Positions 8,095-16,597 of a stretch of 64,000 nucleotides of DNA are shown here, piece after piece; positions within the stretch are counted from its first letter, which is position 1; every line of letters starts with the position of its first letter. The notes beneath the pieces are model-generated. The model did not search any database. It was not told the origin of the DNA and saw only the letters and a program-made list of their open reading frames with translations. The stretch lies in NCBI RefSeq assembly GCF_002218045.2, contig NZ_AP018685.1, positions 2,666,001 to 2,730,000 on the forward strand, in the 5' to 3' direction. This DNA comes from Vibrio rumoiensis (GTDB taxonomy: Bacteria; Pseudomonadota; Gammaproteobacteria; Enterobacterales; Vibrionaceae). A program made the position numbers and the translations under genes.

Positions 8095-9270
8095 TTACGC
8101 TTGTTTTAGGCTTTTAATCGCGGCAATCAGCGCCGTTAGGCCAGTTTCGACTTTACTGCGTGGACAACCGACATTCAGACGTACATACCCTTCGCCTTCT
8201 TTGCCATAGGTATCTCCTCGCATAATAGCGACCTTATGCTCTTCAATTAAAATACGTTGCAGCTCATCCATATCAATACCAAGCGGGTTCAAATCAATCC
8301 AAGCTAAATAGGTGCCTTGTGGGACTTGATAATTCAATTGTGGCAACTCACAAGCCAATTGCTCGGCGACATAACTCAGGTTGCCATGAAGGTATTGTTT
8401 TAGCGCTTCTAACCACTCTTCCCCTTGCTGATACGCGGCAATATGCGCGATCACCCCAAGAATCGAAGGCGATGACAAGCCATGCGCTGCTTTTAATTGA
8501 GTCAGATAAGCATCACGGTGATCTTGATTGGGTATAAACGCATAAGCCCCGGTTAAGGCTGGAATGTTGAACGATTTAGAACCCGAGCTCACTAACGCCC
8601 ATTGATCGTTTAGCGCTACCGTTGACCACGGCACATAACGTTCAAACGCCATATCCATGTGAATATCATCGGAAATCACTTTCACTTGATGTCGCTGGCA
8701 AATATCGGCCATGCGTTGCAACTCATCAGGCGTCCATACTCGCCCAGTAGGATTCTGCGGGCTACAGAGTAGTAATATTTTGCATTGTGGTAGTGCAGCT
8801 TGCGCTTCAAATTGCGGCCAATTTATCTCATAACGGCTTTCAGTTTTGATTAAAGGGCTGGTTAACATTTGTCGATAATTGGCTGACAACATATTACCAA
8901 AGGCGTCATAAGCCGGAGTGTGTACTAACACACCATCGCCGGGCTTGCTCCAGAGTAGAATCAGTTGCGAAATAATATAGATCACCGAAGGACCATACAC
9001 TAACGCCTCGGATGAAAGCTTGGCATCGTAGCGCTTAGCAAACCAATCCGTGACGGCACTTTTAAATTGGTCGTGATTCCAGCGGCTATAACCTAGCACT
9101 CCGTGTTCCATTCGTTGCTTTACTGCTTCAAGCACACAAGGCGCGGTTTCAAAGTCCATATCCGAAATGGTAAAAGGCAACAAATCAGCATACCCAAAGC
9201 GGTCTTGTACGTAATCCCATTGAGTACAAAAAGTGCCGTGACGATCCACCACGCGAGAAAAATCAAACAT
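8095..9270 (-). CDS. malY: MalY, PLP-dependent cystathionine beta-lyase and maltose-system modulator
   Basis: The 391-residue product is a fold-type I PLP enzyme. It is very close to E. coli MalY throughout (MFDFSRVVDRHGTFCTQWDY at the start, LLCSPQNPTGRVWT, SDDIHMDM). The PLP lysine is in SSGSKSFNIPALTG, about K232. MalY has C-S lyase activity on cystathionine and, in E. coli, binds and inhibits the activator MalT. The frame can be extended four codons to a TTG at 9282, but that TTG lies within the GAGG ribosome-binding site of ATG 9270. It follows malX in the same direction with a hairpin between them, as in the E. coli malXY operon. Confidence 0.96.
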   Translation of the reverse strand: MFDFSRVVDRHGTFCTQWDYVQDRFGYADLLPFTISDMDFETAPCVLEAVKQRMEHGVLGYSRWNHDQFKSAVTDWFAKRYDAKLSSEALVYGPSVIYIISQLILLWSKPGDGVLVHTPAYDAFGNMLSANYRQMLTSPLIKTESRYEINWPQFEAQAALPQCKILLLCSPQNPTGRVWTPDELQRMADICQRHQVKVISDDIHMDMAFERYVPWSTVALNDQWALVSSGSKSFNIPALTGAYAFIPNQDHRDAYLTQLKAAHGLSSPSILGVIAHIAAYQQGEEWLEALKQYLHGNLSYVAEQLACELPQLNYQVPQGTYLAWIDLNPLGIDMDELQRILIEEHKVAIMRGDTYGKEGEGYVRLNVGCPRSKVETGLTALIAAIKSLKQA

Positions 9271-9307
9271 ACGTAACCTCAAGTTTGAATAAAGACTAAC
9301 AACAGAT

Positions 9308-9333
9308 AAAGGGTAGAGAACTCCCTACCCTTT
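9308..9333 (-). repeat. Intercistronic hairpin malX-malY
   Basis: Inverted repeat AAAGGGTAG / CTACCCTTT with an 8-base loop between malX and malY. Only a broken U run follows on the minus strand (TTTATCTG), so it fits an mRNA-stabilising or partially terminating element better than a full terminator. Confidence 0.6.
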
Positions 9334-9348
9334 AAATAACGCGTGACC

Positions 9349-10929
9349 TTATGCTGGCGCTTTCATCAATGTTTGCATTTCATTTTTCACCATGTGCACT
9401 TGCGGACCAATCACCACCTGTAGGTTATGCTCATCAAGTTTCACAACACCTAGTGCACCATTGGCTTTCAGCACTGCATCGTTGACCAGTGACATATCTT
9501 CGACTGACATACGCAAGCGAGTAATGCAGTTATCAAGAGACGTGATATTTTTCGCGCCACCTAATGCTTCAAGGATAATGTCACCTTTGTAGCCTAACTT
9601 GCTTTCTTTAACTTCAGCAGCAAAAGCTAATTCATCATTGCTCTCTGCTTCACGGCCTGGCGTTTTTAAGTTAAAGCGAGTAATCGCAAAACGGAACACC
9701 CCGTAGTACACCGCAAACCAAACTGCCGCGACAACTGGAACCAAATACCATTCTGTCTTCGTGCCTTGCAGTACCCCAAAGATTAAGAAATCAATAATAT
9801 TGCCGTCGGTATTACCAATCGTCACACCTAATAGACCCATCACCATAAAGCCTAGGCCAGTTAAAATAGCGTGTACGAAATACAAAACAGGCGCAACAAA
9901 TAAGAATAAGAATTCAAGTGGCTCAGTAATCCCCCCTACCACACAAGCCACCACACCTGATAGCAATAGCGCTTTCACTTTGCCGCGATTTTCAGGGCGA
10001 GCACAGTGGTACATCGCCAATGCAGCACCAGGTAGACCACCTAAGAAAGTCGGCATTTTACCTTGTGATAAGAATGCGGTCGCTTGTGGGTCAAAATTGG
10101 TCACATCAGAACAAGATAGCTGAGCGTAGAAAATATTGAGTGCGCCGCTAACTTCTGCGCCACATACCGGCAGAGTACCACCGGCTTCGGTAAAGCGAAT
10201 TAACGCCACCAGAATATGGTGTAAACCGAATGGTAATAACATGCGCTCGCCAGTACCAAACAAGAATGGGCCAAATGGACCAGCGTGAGAAATCACTGAA
10301 CCAATGCCATTAATCCCCATCGCAAAGTAAGGCCATACAAGCGGTACAATCAGACCAACCACACCTAATAGCACAGCAGTCACGATAGGCACAAAACGAG
10401 CACCACCGAAAAAGGCTAATGAATCTGGCATTTTGTAGGTGTAGAAGCGAGCATGCAGCTTCGCCACGATAATACCCACAATGACCGCACCTAAAATCCC
10501 AGTATCAATCGACTGAATACCGATGATCGATTTGACACCATAAGCGGTTTCAAGCTCGGCATTGCCAATCACACCGGCAACGGTTAAGTAGAAATTTACC
10601 GATAAGTTCATCGCGGCAAAACCGACGAAACCGGCAAATGCCGCCACGCCTTTTTCTTCACGAGCTAACCCTAGAGGGATGGCAATTGCAAACATCACGG
10701 GTAAATAAATAAACGCGACCAAACCAATTTTGGTCATCCACATAAAGATCAGTTGAAGGATAAAATTATCAAGAAAAGGCAGGCTCTCCTTCACCGCAGA
10801 GCTAGAAAGTGAACTCCCTACCCCTAATAAGATCCCTGAAAAAGCAAGCAGTGCCACTGGTAACATGAAAGTTTTGCCTAAGCTTTGGAAAAACTCCCAA
10901 ATAGTGGTTTTGTTCTTTGTATTGGACAT
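9349..10929 (-). CDS. malX: MalX, PTS maltose/glucose permease EIICB
   Basis: A 526-residue PTS permease with IIC then IIB domains, close to E. coli MalX along its length (LWEFFQ-like start, GTGERMLLPFGLHHILVALI, GMTEPLEFLFLF-like loop GGITEPLEFLFLFVAP, ITRFNLKTPGR linker). The IIB phosphorylation motif is NCITRLR, Cys about 468. MalX can move glucose and maltose by facilitated diffusion or phosphotransfer in E. coli. The frame reaches a GTG at 10938, but ATG 10929 has the GGAG site at proper spacing. Divergent from malI, with two MalI-type operators in between. Confidence 0.96.
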   Translation of the reverse strand: MSNTKNKTTIWEFFQSLGKTFMLPVALLAFSGILLGVGSSLSSSAVKESLPFLDNFILQLIFMWMTKIGLVAFIYLPVMFAIAIPLGLAREEKGVAAFAGFVGFAAMNLSVNFYLTVAGVIGNAELETAYGVKSIIGIQSIDTGILGAVIVGIIVAKLHARFYTYKMPDSLAFFGGARFVPIVTAVLLGVVGLIVPLVWPYFAMGINGIGSVISHAGPFGPFLFGTGERMLLPFGLHHILVALIRFTEAGGTLPVCGAEVSGALNIFYAQLSCSDVTNFDPQATAFLSQGKMPTFLGGLPGAALAMYHCARPENRGKVKALLLSGVVACVVGGITEPLEFLFLFVAPVLYFVHAILTGLGFMVMGLLGVTIGNTDGNIIDFLIFGVLQGTKTEWYLVPVVAAVWFAVYYGVFRFAITRFNLKTPGREAESNDELAFAAEVKESKLGYKGDIILEALGGAKNITSLDNCITRLRMSVEDMSLVNDAVLKANGALGVVKLDEHNLQVVIGPQVHMVKNEMQTLMKAPA

Positions 10930-10981
10930 AATTGTCACTCCAAATCATCACATATAGGTTGGTTAACCTGATAAAAAGACT

Positions 10982-10997
10982 GCTAAAACGTTTTATC
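10982..10997. promoter_or_regulatory. MalI operator, malX side
   Basis: GCTAAAACGTTTTATC, a near-perfect palindrome around CG, 53 bases before the malX start. It matches, from memory, the MalI operators of E. coli, which have the GATAAAACGTTTTATC pattern. Confidence 0.75.
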
Positions 10998-11070
10998 AAT
11001 TTGGTTATAAAAATGCCGACAGAAGGTAGATTCAAATAACTGTCGGCATAGTTTTTAATTTCGACACGGA

Positions 11071-11088
11071 GGATAAAACGTTTTACCT
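11071..11088. promoter_or_regulatory. MalI operator, malI side
   Basis: GGATAAAACGTTTTACCT, one mismatched pair from a perfect palindrome, 113 bases before malI. Centre-to-centre distance to the other operator is 90 bases. This pair fits autoregulation of malI and control of malXY, as in E. coli. Confidence 0.75.
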
Positions 11089-11200
11089 ATATATTTTGCC
11101 AACTGGATCACGGTTATTTCCCGCTAAAACAAGCATTGTTTGATTTTGTGATCGAGATAAAAGAATCTATCCCCATACACTTTTTATTAATTAGCGGACC

Positions 11201-12223
11201 ATGAGCATACCAAAACCTAAAATCACCGATGTCGCCAAACACGCTGGTGTGTCTGTTTCGACCGTCTCACTCGCTTTGAGTGGAAAAGGTCGCATTTCCG
11301 AAGCCACCATCCACAAAGTCAACCAAGCGATTGAAACCTTAGGGTATGTTCGTAATACTGCTGCCGCCAATTTGCGCTCTCACACTTCCAACTTAGTAGG
11401 GTTGGTGCTTAAAGATATTACCGATCCTTTTTATATGGGCATCACCGCCGGGTTAAGCGATCAGCTAGAAAAACAAGGCTATATGTTATTTCTTGCTCAA
11501 TCTGGTAACGATAAAACCAAACAACTGAATTGCCTACAATCAATGATCCAACAAGGTGTAGCAGGATTAATTTTTTGCCCAGTAAGAGAAGGCGCACAAG
11601 CTAATTTCGATCTAATCAATCAAGCCAACATTCCAGCGATTAGCATCGCAAGAGCCGATATTAACGCAAGCATTGATTATATCGGCCCTGATAACACCCA
11701 TGCGGCCACCCTCGCCACCAAACATTTAATTGAACAAGGTCATCGTCATATTGCTTATCTTGGTGGCACCGGCGATTCATTAACCCGCGCTGAACGAATC
11801 GGCGGATATTGTTCGACATTAATGCAATACGGTCTGCCGTTTAAAAATGAGTGGATTGTCGAATGTGGAAAAACTCAACAACAAGCCGCTGATGCCGCAC
11901 AAGAGCTTTTGAATAAACACCCTAAAATTACCGCCTTATTATGCCATCGTTCCGCGACCGCGATTGGCGCAATATATGGCGCACAAGCAGCAGGAAAAAC
12001 CATCGGTAAAGATAATTACATCGGTCAACAGGTGGCGATTTTAGGTTTTGATGGGGCAGCAGAAGGCGAATTAACCACTCCCTCTTTGAGCTTTGTAAAT
12101 ACTTCGACTCATAATATCGGCCAGCAAGCCGCATTGCAGATTTTACGAAAAATGCAGCAACCGCATTTGCCGCCACAACGTATTATTATCCCTCCTAAAA
12201 TGATTCTGAGAGACTCGGCTTAA
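11201..12223 (+). CDS. malI: MalI, LacI-family repressor of malXY
   Basis: A 340-residue LacI-type repressor with an N-terminal helix-turn-helix (DVAKHAGVSVSTVSLALSGK), hinge helix region (YVRNTAAANLRS) and sensor domain (GLVLKDITDPFYMG, GVAGLIFCPVR, GHRHIAYLGGTGDSLTRAER). The SGKGRIS and LTRAERIGGYCSTL segments are especially close to E. coli MalI. It is divergent from malXY and flanked by two palindromic operators, so repression of malXY and of itself is expected. The true inducer of MalI is not established. No strong ribosome-binding site is seen before the ATG at 11201, but the protein start fits the family. Confidence 0.95.
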   Translation: MSIPKPKITDVAKHAGVSVSTVSLALSGKGRISEATIHKVNQAIETLGYVRNTAAANLRSHTSNLVGLVLKDITDPFYMGITAGLSDQLEKQGYMLFLAQSGNDKTKQLNCLQSMIQQGVAGLIFCPVREGAQANFDLINQANIPAISIARADINASIDYIGPDNTHAATLATKHLIEQGHRHIAYLGGTGDSLTRAERIGGYCSTLMQYGLPFKNEWIVECGKTQQQAADAAQELLNKHPKITALLCHRSATAIGAIYGAQAAGKTIGKDNYIGQQVAILGFDGAAEGELTTPSLSFVNTSTHNIGQQAALQILRKMQQPHLPPQRIIIPPKMILRDSA

Positions 12224-12279
12224 CAAGAACACAACTACAGGTTATGATTTAATCACTTTAATATGCTCAAGGATGAAAC

Positions 12280-12483
12280 ATGAAAAGTATCACTCATCAC
12301 TTTCTATTGTTATTGATGGCCGCCACCATGCTCGGTTGTGCTAGCCAAGACAAACAAGAGTTCAAAGAAAACGCCCGTGATGCCGCGCAAGCGACGAAAG
12401 AAGCGGGGAAAACCATCGGTCATGCCACCCGTGATGCCGCCAAAGAAACCGGTCACTTTTTCCGAGATATATTCAAAGACTAA
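12280..12483 (+). CDS. Small lipoprotein with amphipathic helical repeats
   Basis: A 67-residue protein with a signal peptide and lipobox (AATMLGC, acylated Cys about residue 20; the next residue is Ala, which favours the outer membrane). The mature part has two similar 11-to-14-residue units (NARDAAQATKEAGKTIGHA and TRDAAKETGHFFRD), like the amphipathic repeats of LEA or apolipoprotein-type helices. It starts 56 bases after malI, preceded by an AAGGATG site. I know of similar small Vibrio and enteric lipoproteins but cannot name a family, and a role in the sugar cluster is not implied. Confidence 0.82.
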   Translation: MKSITHHFLLLLMAATMLGCASQDKQEFKENARDAAQATKEAGKTIGHATRDAAKETGHFFRDIFKD

Positions 12484-12506
12484 CCTTTTGATTTTTATCA
12501 ACAAAC

Positions 12507-12536
12507 AAAAAAGCCAAACGATTGCTCGAGCTTTTT
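12507..12536 (+). terminator. Weak possible terminator after the small lipoprotein gene
   Basis: AAAAAAGC and GCTTTTT (12507-12514 and 12530-12536) can pair across a 15-base loop and end in T residues. The stem is AT-rich and short in GC, so this is a weak candidate. Confidence 0.35.
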
Positions 12537-12709
12537 AGTTTGAAGTTAGTTAGAATGTGCGCCATCAAATCTTGGTGTTTCGCGAATAGCCCATCGCCAC
12601 TCTGAAACAATAAAGATTTTTACCAAAGTATGCTTGTACTCACTTTAGTATCGCTTTGGCAAACATCTTTCTTTGTTTTTAACTCCGTGATTTAAGGAAT
12701 ATGGAAGCC

Positions 12710-14302
12710 ATGCAAAACGCTCGCCCAATTCGCCGCGCTTTAATCAGCGTATCTGACAAAACTGGTATTGTGGAATTCGCTCAAGCACTGACTCAACGTG
12801 GTGTAGAAATTCTTTCAACTGGCGGCACATTTAAGCTGCTGCAAGATAATGCCATCACCGCTACAGAAGTGTCTGATTACACAGGTTTTCCTGAAATGAT
12901 GGACGGTCGTGTTAAAACGCTTCACCCGAAAGTGCATGGTGGCGTATTAGGCCGTCGTGGTACTGATGAAGCCGTAATGGAAGAGCACGGCATCAAGCCT
13001 ATCGACATCGTCATAGTGAACCTTTATCCCTTTGCTGAAACCGTTGCCAAAGCAGGCTGCAGTTTAGAAGACGCCGTTGAAAACATCGACATTGGCGGCC
13101 CAACCATGGTTCGCTCCGCTGCCAAAAACCATAAAGATGTGACCATTGTGGTAAACGCTCACGATTACGATCGCGTGATCGCTGAAATGGATGCTAACGA
13201 CAAGTCGCTAACGCTAGAAACGCGTTTCGATTTAGCCATTGCAGCATTTGAACACACCGCAGCTTACGACGGTATGATCGCTAACTACTTCGGTACCATG
13301 GTTCCTAGCTACGGCGAGAACAAAGAAGGCGATGCAGAAAGCAAATTCCCACGTACCTTCAATCAACAATTCGAGAAAAAGCAAGACATGCGCTACGGTG
13401 AGAACAGCCACCAAGCCGCTGCTTTCTACGTAGAAGCCAAACCACAAGAGGCATCGGTGTCTACTGCTCGTCAAATCCAAGGTAAAGCGCTGTCTTACAA
13501 CAATATCGCCGATACTGACGCGGCGCTAGAGTGTGTGAAAGAGTTTAACGAGCCTGCGTGTGTGATTGTGAAACACGCTAACCCATGTGGTGTGGCACTG
13601 GGCTCTGACATCCTAGAAGCCTACAACCGCGCTTACCAAACCGATCCAACCTCTGCTTTCGGTGGCATCATTGCATTTAACCGTGAACTCGATGCCGCAA
13701 CGGCTCAAGCGATTGTTGATCGTCAATTCGTAGAAGTCATTATTACTCCTTCTGTTTCAGCAGAAGCGATTAAAGTAGTAGAAGCGAAGAAAAACGTTCG
13801 CTTACTAGAGTGTGGTGAATGGGCAACGAAGACCACAGGTTTTGATGTGAAACGTGTCAACGGTGGTCTACTGGTTCAAGACCGTGACCAAGGCATGGTA
13901 ACGCTTGATGACTTGAAAGTCGTTTCAAAACGTCAACCAACCGATGAAGAATTAAAAGACGCACTATTTTGCTGGAAAGTCGCGAAATACGTCAAATCAA
14001 ACGCGATTGTTTACTCAAAAGGCGACATGACAATTGGTGTGGGTGCAGGCCAAATGAGTCGTGTTTACTCGGCTAAAATTGCCGGCATTAAAGCGGCTGA
14101 TGAAGGTCTGCAAGTAGAAGGTTGTGTGATGGCATCAGATGCCTTCTTCCCATTCCGTGACGGTATCGACGCAGCTGCAGAAGCCGGCATTAAGTGTGTG
14201 ATTCAACCAGGCGGTTCAATGCGCGATGACGAAGTGATTGCAGCGGCTGATGAACATGGCATGGCGATGATCTTTACCGGCATGCGTCATTTCCGTCATT
14301 AA
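12710..14302 (+). CDS. purH: Bifunctional AICAR transformylase / IMP cyclohydrolase
   Basis: PurH carries out the last two steps of IMP synthesis. The product (530 residues) has the N-terminal IMP cyclohydrolase (MGS-like) domain (RRALISVSDKTGIVEFA, VSDYTGFPEMMDGRVKTLHP) and the C-terminal transformylase domain with KHANPCG, DPTSAFGGIIAFNREL and PGGSMRDDEV. The frame opens with ATG at 12701, but ATG 12710 matches the family N-terminus (MQNARPIRRAL) and has a GGAAG site; 12701 has a site too close. purD follows 97 bases later, with a long hairpin between. Confidence 0.97.
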   Translation: MQNARPIRRALISVSDKTGIVEFAQALTQRGVEILSTGGTFKLLQDNAITATEVSDYTGFPEMMDGRVKTLHPKVHGGVLGRRGTDEAVMEEHGIKPIDIVIVNLYPFAETVAKAGCSLEDAVENIDIGGPTMVRSAAKNHKDVTIVVNAHDYDRVIAEMDANDKSLTLETRFDLAIAAFEHTAAYDGMIANYFGTMVPSYGENKEGDAESKFPRTFNQQFEKKQDMRYGENSHQAAAFYVEAKPQEASVSTARQIQGKALSYNNIADTDAALECVKEFNEPACVIVKHANPCGVALGSDILEAYNRAYQTDPTSAFGGIIAFNRELDAATAQAIVDRQFVEVIITPSVSAEAIKVVEAKKNVRLLECGEWATKTTGFDVKRVNGGLLVQDRDQGMVTLDDLKVVSKRQPTDEELKDALFCWKVAKYVKSNAIVYSKGDMTIGVGAGQMSRVYSAKIAGIKAADEGLQVEGCVMASDAFFPFRDGIDAAAEAGIKCVIQPGGSMRDDEVIAAADEHGMAMIFTGMRHFRH

Positions 14303-14307
14303 TATTT

Positions 14308-14361
14308 TCGTGTCTCGTTGCTCGATGTGTCGTTTTTGATTTTCCGAGCAACGAGAAACGA
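14308..14361 (+). repeat. Long hairpin between purH and purD
   Basis: TCGTGTCTCGTTGCTCG (14308-14324) pairs with 14345-14361 in 16 of 17 positions, loop of 20 bases. No T run follows, so it is not a classical terminator. It may stabilise purH mRNA or adjust purD expression. Confidence 0.7.
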
Positions 14362-14399
14362 GTGTTCGAGAAACGCTTTTAACAAGAGATACGATAAAT

Positions 14400-15695
14400 A
14401 TGAACATTTTAATTATTGGCGCCGGCGGCCGCGAACACGCCCTCGGCTGGAAAGCGGCGCAAAACCCAACTGTAGAAACGGTATTCGTTGCTCCGGGCAA
14501 TGCTGGCACCGCGCTAGAACCTAAGCTGGAAAACGTTAATATCGGCGTTGAAGACATCGATAGCTTAGTCGCGTTTGCCAAAGAAAAGGCCATTGAATTA
14601 ACCATCGTTGGCCCAGAAGCGCCATTAGTGATTGGTGTCGTGGATGCATTCCGTGCCGCAGGCTTGCCTATCTTTGGCCCAACCAAAGATGCCGCACAAC
14701 TTGAAGGCTCTAAGGCGTTCACCAAAGACTTCCTAGCGCGTCATAAGATCCCAACAGCTGATTACGCTAACTTCACCGAAATCGAGCCTGCATTGGCTTA
14801 TGTGCGCGAGAAAGGCGCACCGATTGTGATTAAAGCCGATGGTCTTGCGGCGGGTAAAGGCGTTATCGTTGCGATGACTCTAAAGGAAGCAGAAGATGCC
14901 ATTCAAGATATGCTGGCGGGCAATGCCTTTGGTGAAGCAGGAAGCCGAGTTGTTGTAGAAGAATTTCTCGATGGCGAAGAAGCCAGCTTTATCGTGATGG
15001 TAGATGGCTCAAGCGTACTGCCAATGGCCACCAGCCAAGATCATAAACGTGTGGGTGATAAAGATACTGGGCCGAATACCGGCGGTATGGGCGCTTATTC
15101 TCCTGCGCCAGTTGTTACCCCTGAAATCCACCAACGTGTGCTTGATGAGGTTATTTACCCAACCGTACGCGGCATGGATGCAGAGGGTTATCCTTATACT
15201 GGCTTCCTTTACGCAGGCCTGATGATCATGGCCGATGGCACACCAAAAGTAATTGAATATAACTGCCGCTTTGGTGATCCAGAAACTCAACCTATCATGA
15301 TGCGTATGCAATCGGATTTAGTTGAACTGTGCTTAATGGCGGTTGATGAAAAATTAGATGAAGCGGAATCACATTGGGATCCTCGTGCCTCGATTGGCAT
15401 TGTGTTAGCCGCCGGTGGTTATCCGGGTGATTACGCAAAAGGCGATGTGATTAACTTACCTACAGACGCAAGTGTTGAAGACCAAAAAATCTTCCACGCA
15501 GGCACGGCAAATAATGCTGATGGCGATGTGGTCACGGCAGGCGGCCGTGTACTGTGTGCGACGGCATTAGGTAATACGGTATCCGAAGCGCAACAACGTG
15601 CCTACCAGCTAGCCAAGCAAGTCAGCTGGAATGGTATGTTCCATCGCAACGATATTGGCTACCGTGCGATTGCTCGCGAACAAGAGCAAGAATAA
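14400..15695 (+). CDS. purD: Phosphoribosylamine-glycine ligase
   Basis: PurD joins glycine to phosphoribosylamine using ATP in purine synthesis. The 431-residue product has an N-terminal Rossmann-like part (MNILIIGAGGREHALGWKAA), an ATP-grasp core (KADGLAAGKGVIVA near residues 146-158, EEFLDGEEASF) and the KDTGPNTGGMGAYSPAP signature near residue 221. It follows purH as in other gamma-proteobacteria and ends at a strong bidirectional hairpin. An AAGAGA stretch before the ATG serves as ribosome-binding site. Confidence 0.98.
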   Translation: MNILIIGAGGREHALGWKAAQNPTVETVFVAPGNAGTALEPKLENVNIGVEDIDSLVAFAKEKAIELTIVGPEAPLVIGVVDAFRAAGLPIFGPTKDAAQLEGSKAFTKDFLARHKIPTADYANFTEIEPALAYVREKGAPIVIKADGLAAGKGVIVAMTLKEAEDAIQDMLAGNAFGEAGSRVVVEEFLDGEEASFIVMVDGSSVLPMATSQDHKRVGDKDTGPNTGGMGAYSPAPVVTPEIHQRVLDEVIYPTVRGMDAEGYPYTGFLYAGLMIMADGTPKVIEYNCRFGDPETQPIMMRMQSDLVELCLMAVDEKLDEAESHWDPRASIGIVLAAGGYPGDYAKGDVINLPTDASVEDQKIFHAGTANNADGDVVTAGGRVLCATALGNTVSEAQQRAYQLAKQVSWNGMFHRNDIGYRAIAREQEQE

Positions 15696-15716
15696 ATTCT
15701 CAGTCGAATAAAAAGC

Positions 15717-15750
15717 AAAAGCGCGCACTTCATAACAGTGCGCGCTTTTT
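15717..15750 (+). terminator. purHD terminator, bidirectional
   Basis: A 13-base-pair perfect stem AAAAGCGCGCACT / AGTGCGCGCTTTT (15717-15729 and 15737-15749), loop TCATAAC, with T and A runs at the two ends. It serves purD and the convergent yjaH. Confidence 0.95.
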
Positions 15751-15778
15751 TATATTCCAAGGATAATAAAGTTAACTA

Positions 15779-16510
15779 TTAATTCATAATCAGGTGAGCT
15801 CGTTGAATACAACCATGAGTAGGTTCATCCAACGATAATAATTTCTCCACCGTCACAGTTTTTCTCTTTTTATCTTTATAACCAATAAATGCGGCATAAC
15901 TGTTTAAACCATTGATGCGTTCTTTCACCGAGATTGGTAGATTGGCGGCTTGATCAAACTGCAAGTGGTTATATTGAACGCCATCACATGAATCGAAGGT
16001 ACTACCATTCCATATACCTTGAATTAACTCAAAGCCTTGCTCATGAATATCATCGACTTTTTTAACTAACTCTTCGGCTTGCTGAGAGTAAAAATCTAAA
16101 TCTTTTTGGTTTAATGGCAGTATTTGGTTATCTAAACGATAACGCTGATAAATCGCCTCACCTTCCGAGCTAAAGCGAATATGCACAAGAAATGGTTTTA
16201 AGCCATCACTACTTTGTTGCATTTCACCTTCACGAACGATCTCTTTAATCGTGCCATCTTGCCACTGATAGCTACTTTTATACCAAGCATTATCAGACAA
16301 TTGAACATAATCAGATGCCACTTTCGGCTTGGATAGCGCTCGGGTATACCAATAGAAAGCTTTTGAACTGCCTTCTAATTCACCACCGGATAAATCGGCT
16401 GACTCAACCGAGCCTGAGAATTTACTGCTGATATGGTCTGCCCATGAGCCTGGCGATGAACAACCGGCAAGCAAAGACAAAATGAGAATTGAAAATAAAC
16501 TACGCTTCAT
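15779..16510 (-). CDS. yjaH: DUF1481 lipoprotein, YjaH homologue
   Basis: A 243-residue lipoprotein: signal peptide with lipobox LLAGC (acylated Cys about 16), then a periplasmic domain with tryptophans, FYWYTRALSKPKVASDY and several beta-rich stretches. Neighbour hupA and general appearance match E. coli YjaH, a DUF1481 protein encoded next to hupA. Function unknown. The ATG at 16510 directly follows the U run of a terminator, without a visible ribosome-binding site, an odd arrangement discussed in the findings. Confidence 0.85.
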   Translation of the reverse strand: MKRSLFSILILSLLAGCSSPGSWADHISSKFSGSVESADLSGGELEGSSKAFYWYTRALSKPKVASDYVQLSDNAWYKSSYQWQDGTIKEIVREGEMQQSSDGLKPFLVHIRFSSEGEAIYQRYRLDNQILPLNQKDLDFYSQQAEELVKKVDDIHEQGFELIQGIWNGSTFDSCDGVQYNHLQFDQAANLPISVKERINGLNSYAAFIGYKDKKRKTVTVEKLLSLDEPTHGCIQRAHLIMN

Positions 16511-16542
16511 AAAAAACTACGCCGAGAAGACACTCAGCGTAG
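16511..16542 (-). terminator. hupA terminator abutting yjaH
   Basis: On the minus strand CTACGCTGAG / CTCGGCGTAG (16533-16542 and 16517-16526) pair fully, one as G-U, with a six-base loop, then six U (16511-16516). The U run ends on the base before the yjaH ATG. Confidence 0.88.
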
Positions 16543-16597
16543 TATATACATAAACAACCGCTGGGTGCGAGTTGCAAATTATCAGGACAAAGTAAAA

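Noticed and set aside
11143..11160. CRP half-site-like TTTGTGATCGAGATAAAA upstream of malI
   Set aside because: The left half TGTGA is good, but the right half lacks TCACA. A CRP site is expected for malXY but this one is too weak to list.
12513..12526. Partial PurR-like box (GCCAAACGATTGCT) about 185 bases before purH
   Set aside because: Only about 9 of 16 positions agree with the consensus and the CG-centred symmetry is broken; it also lies within the weak terminator-like sequence. Another GGCAAACATC stretch near 12658 lacks a CG centre.
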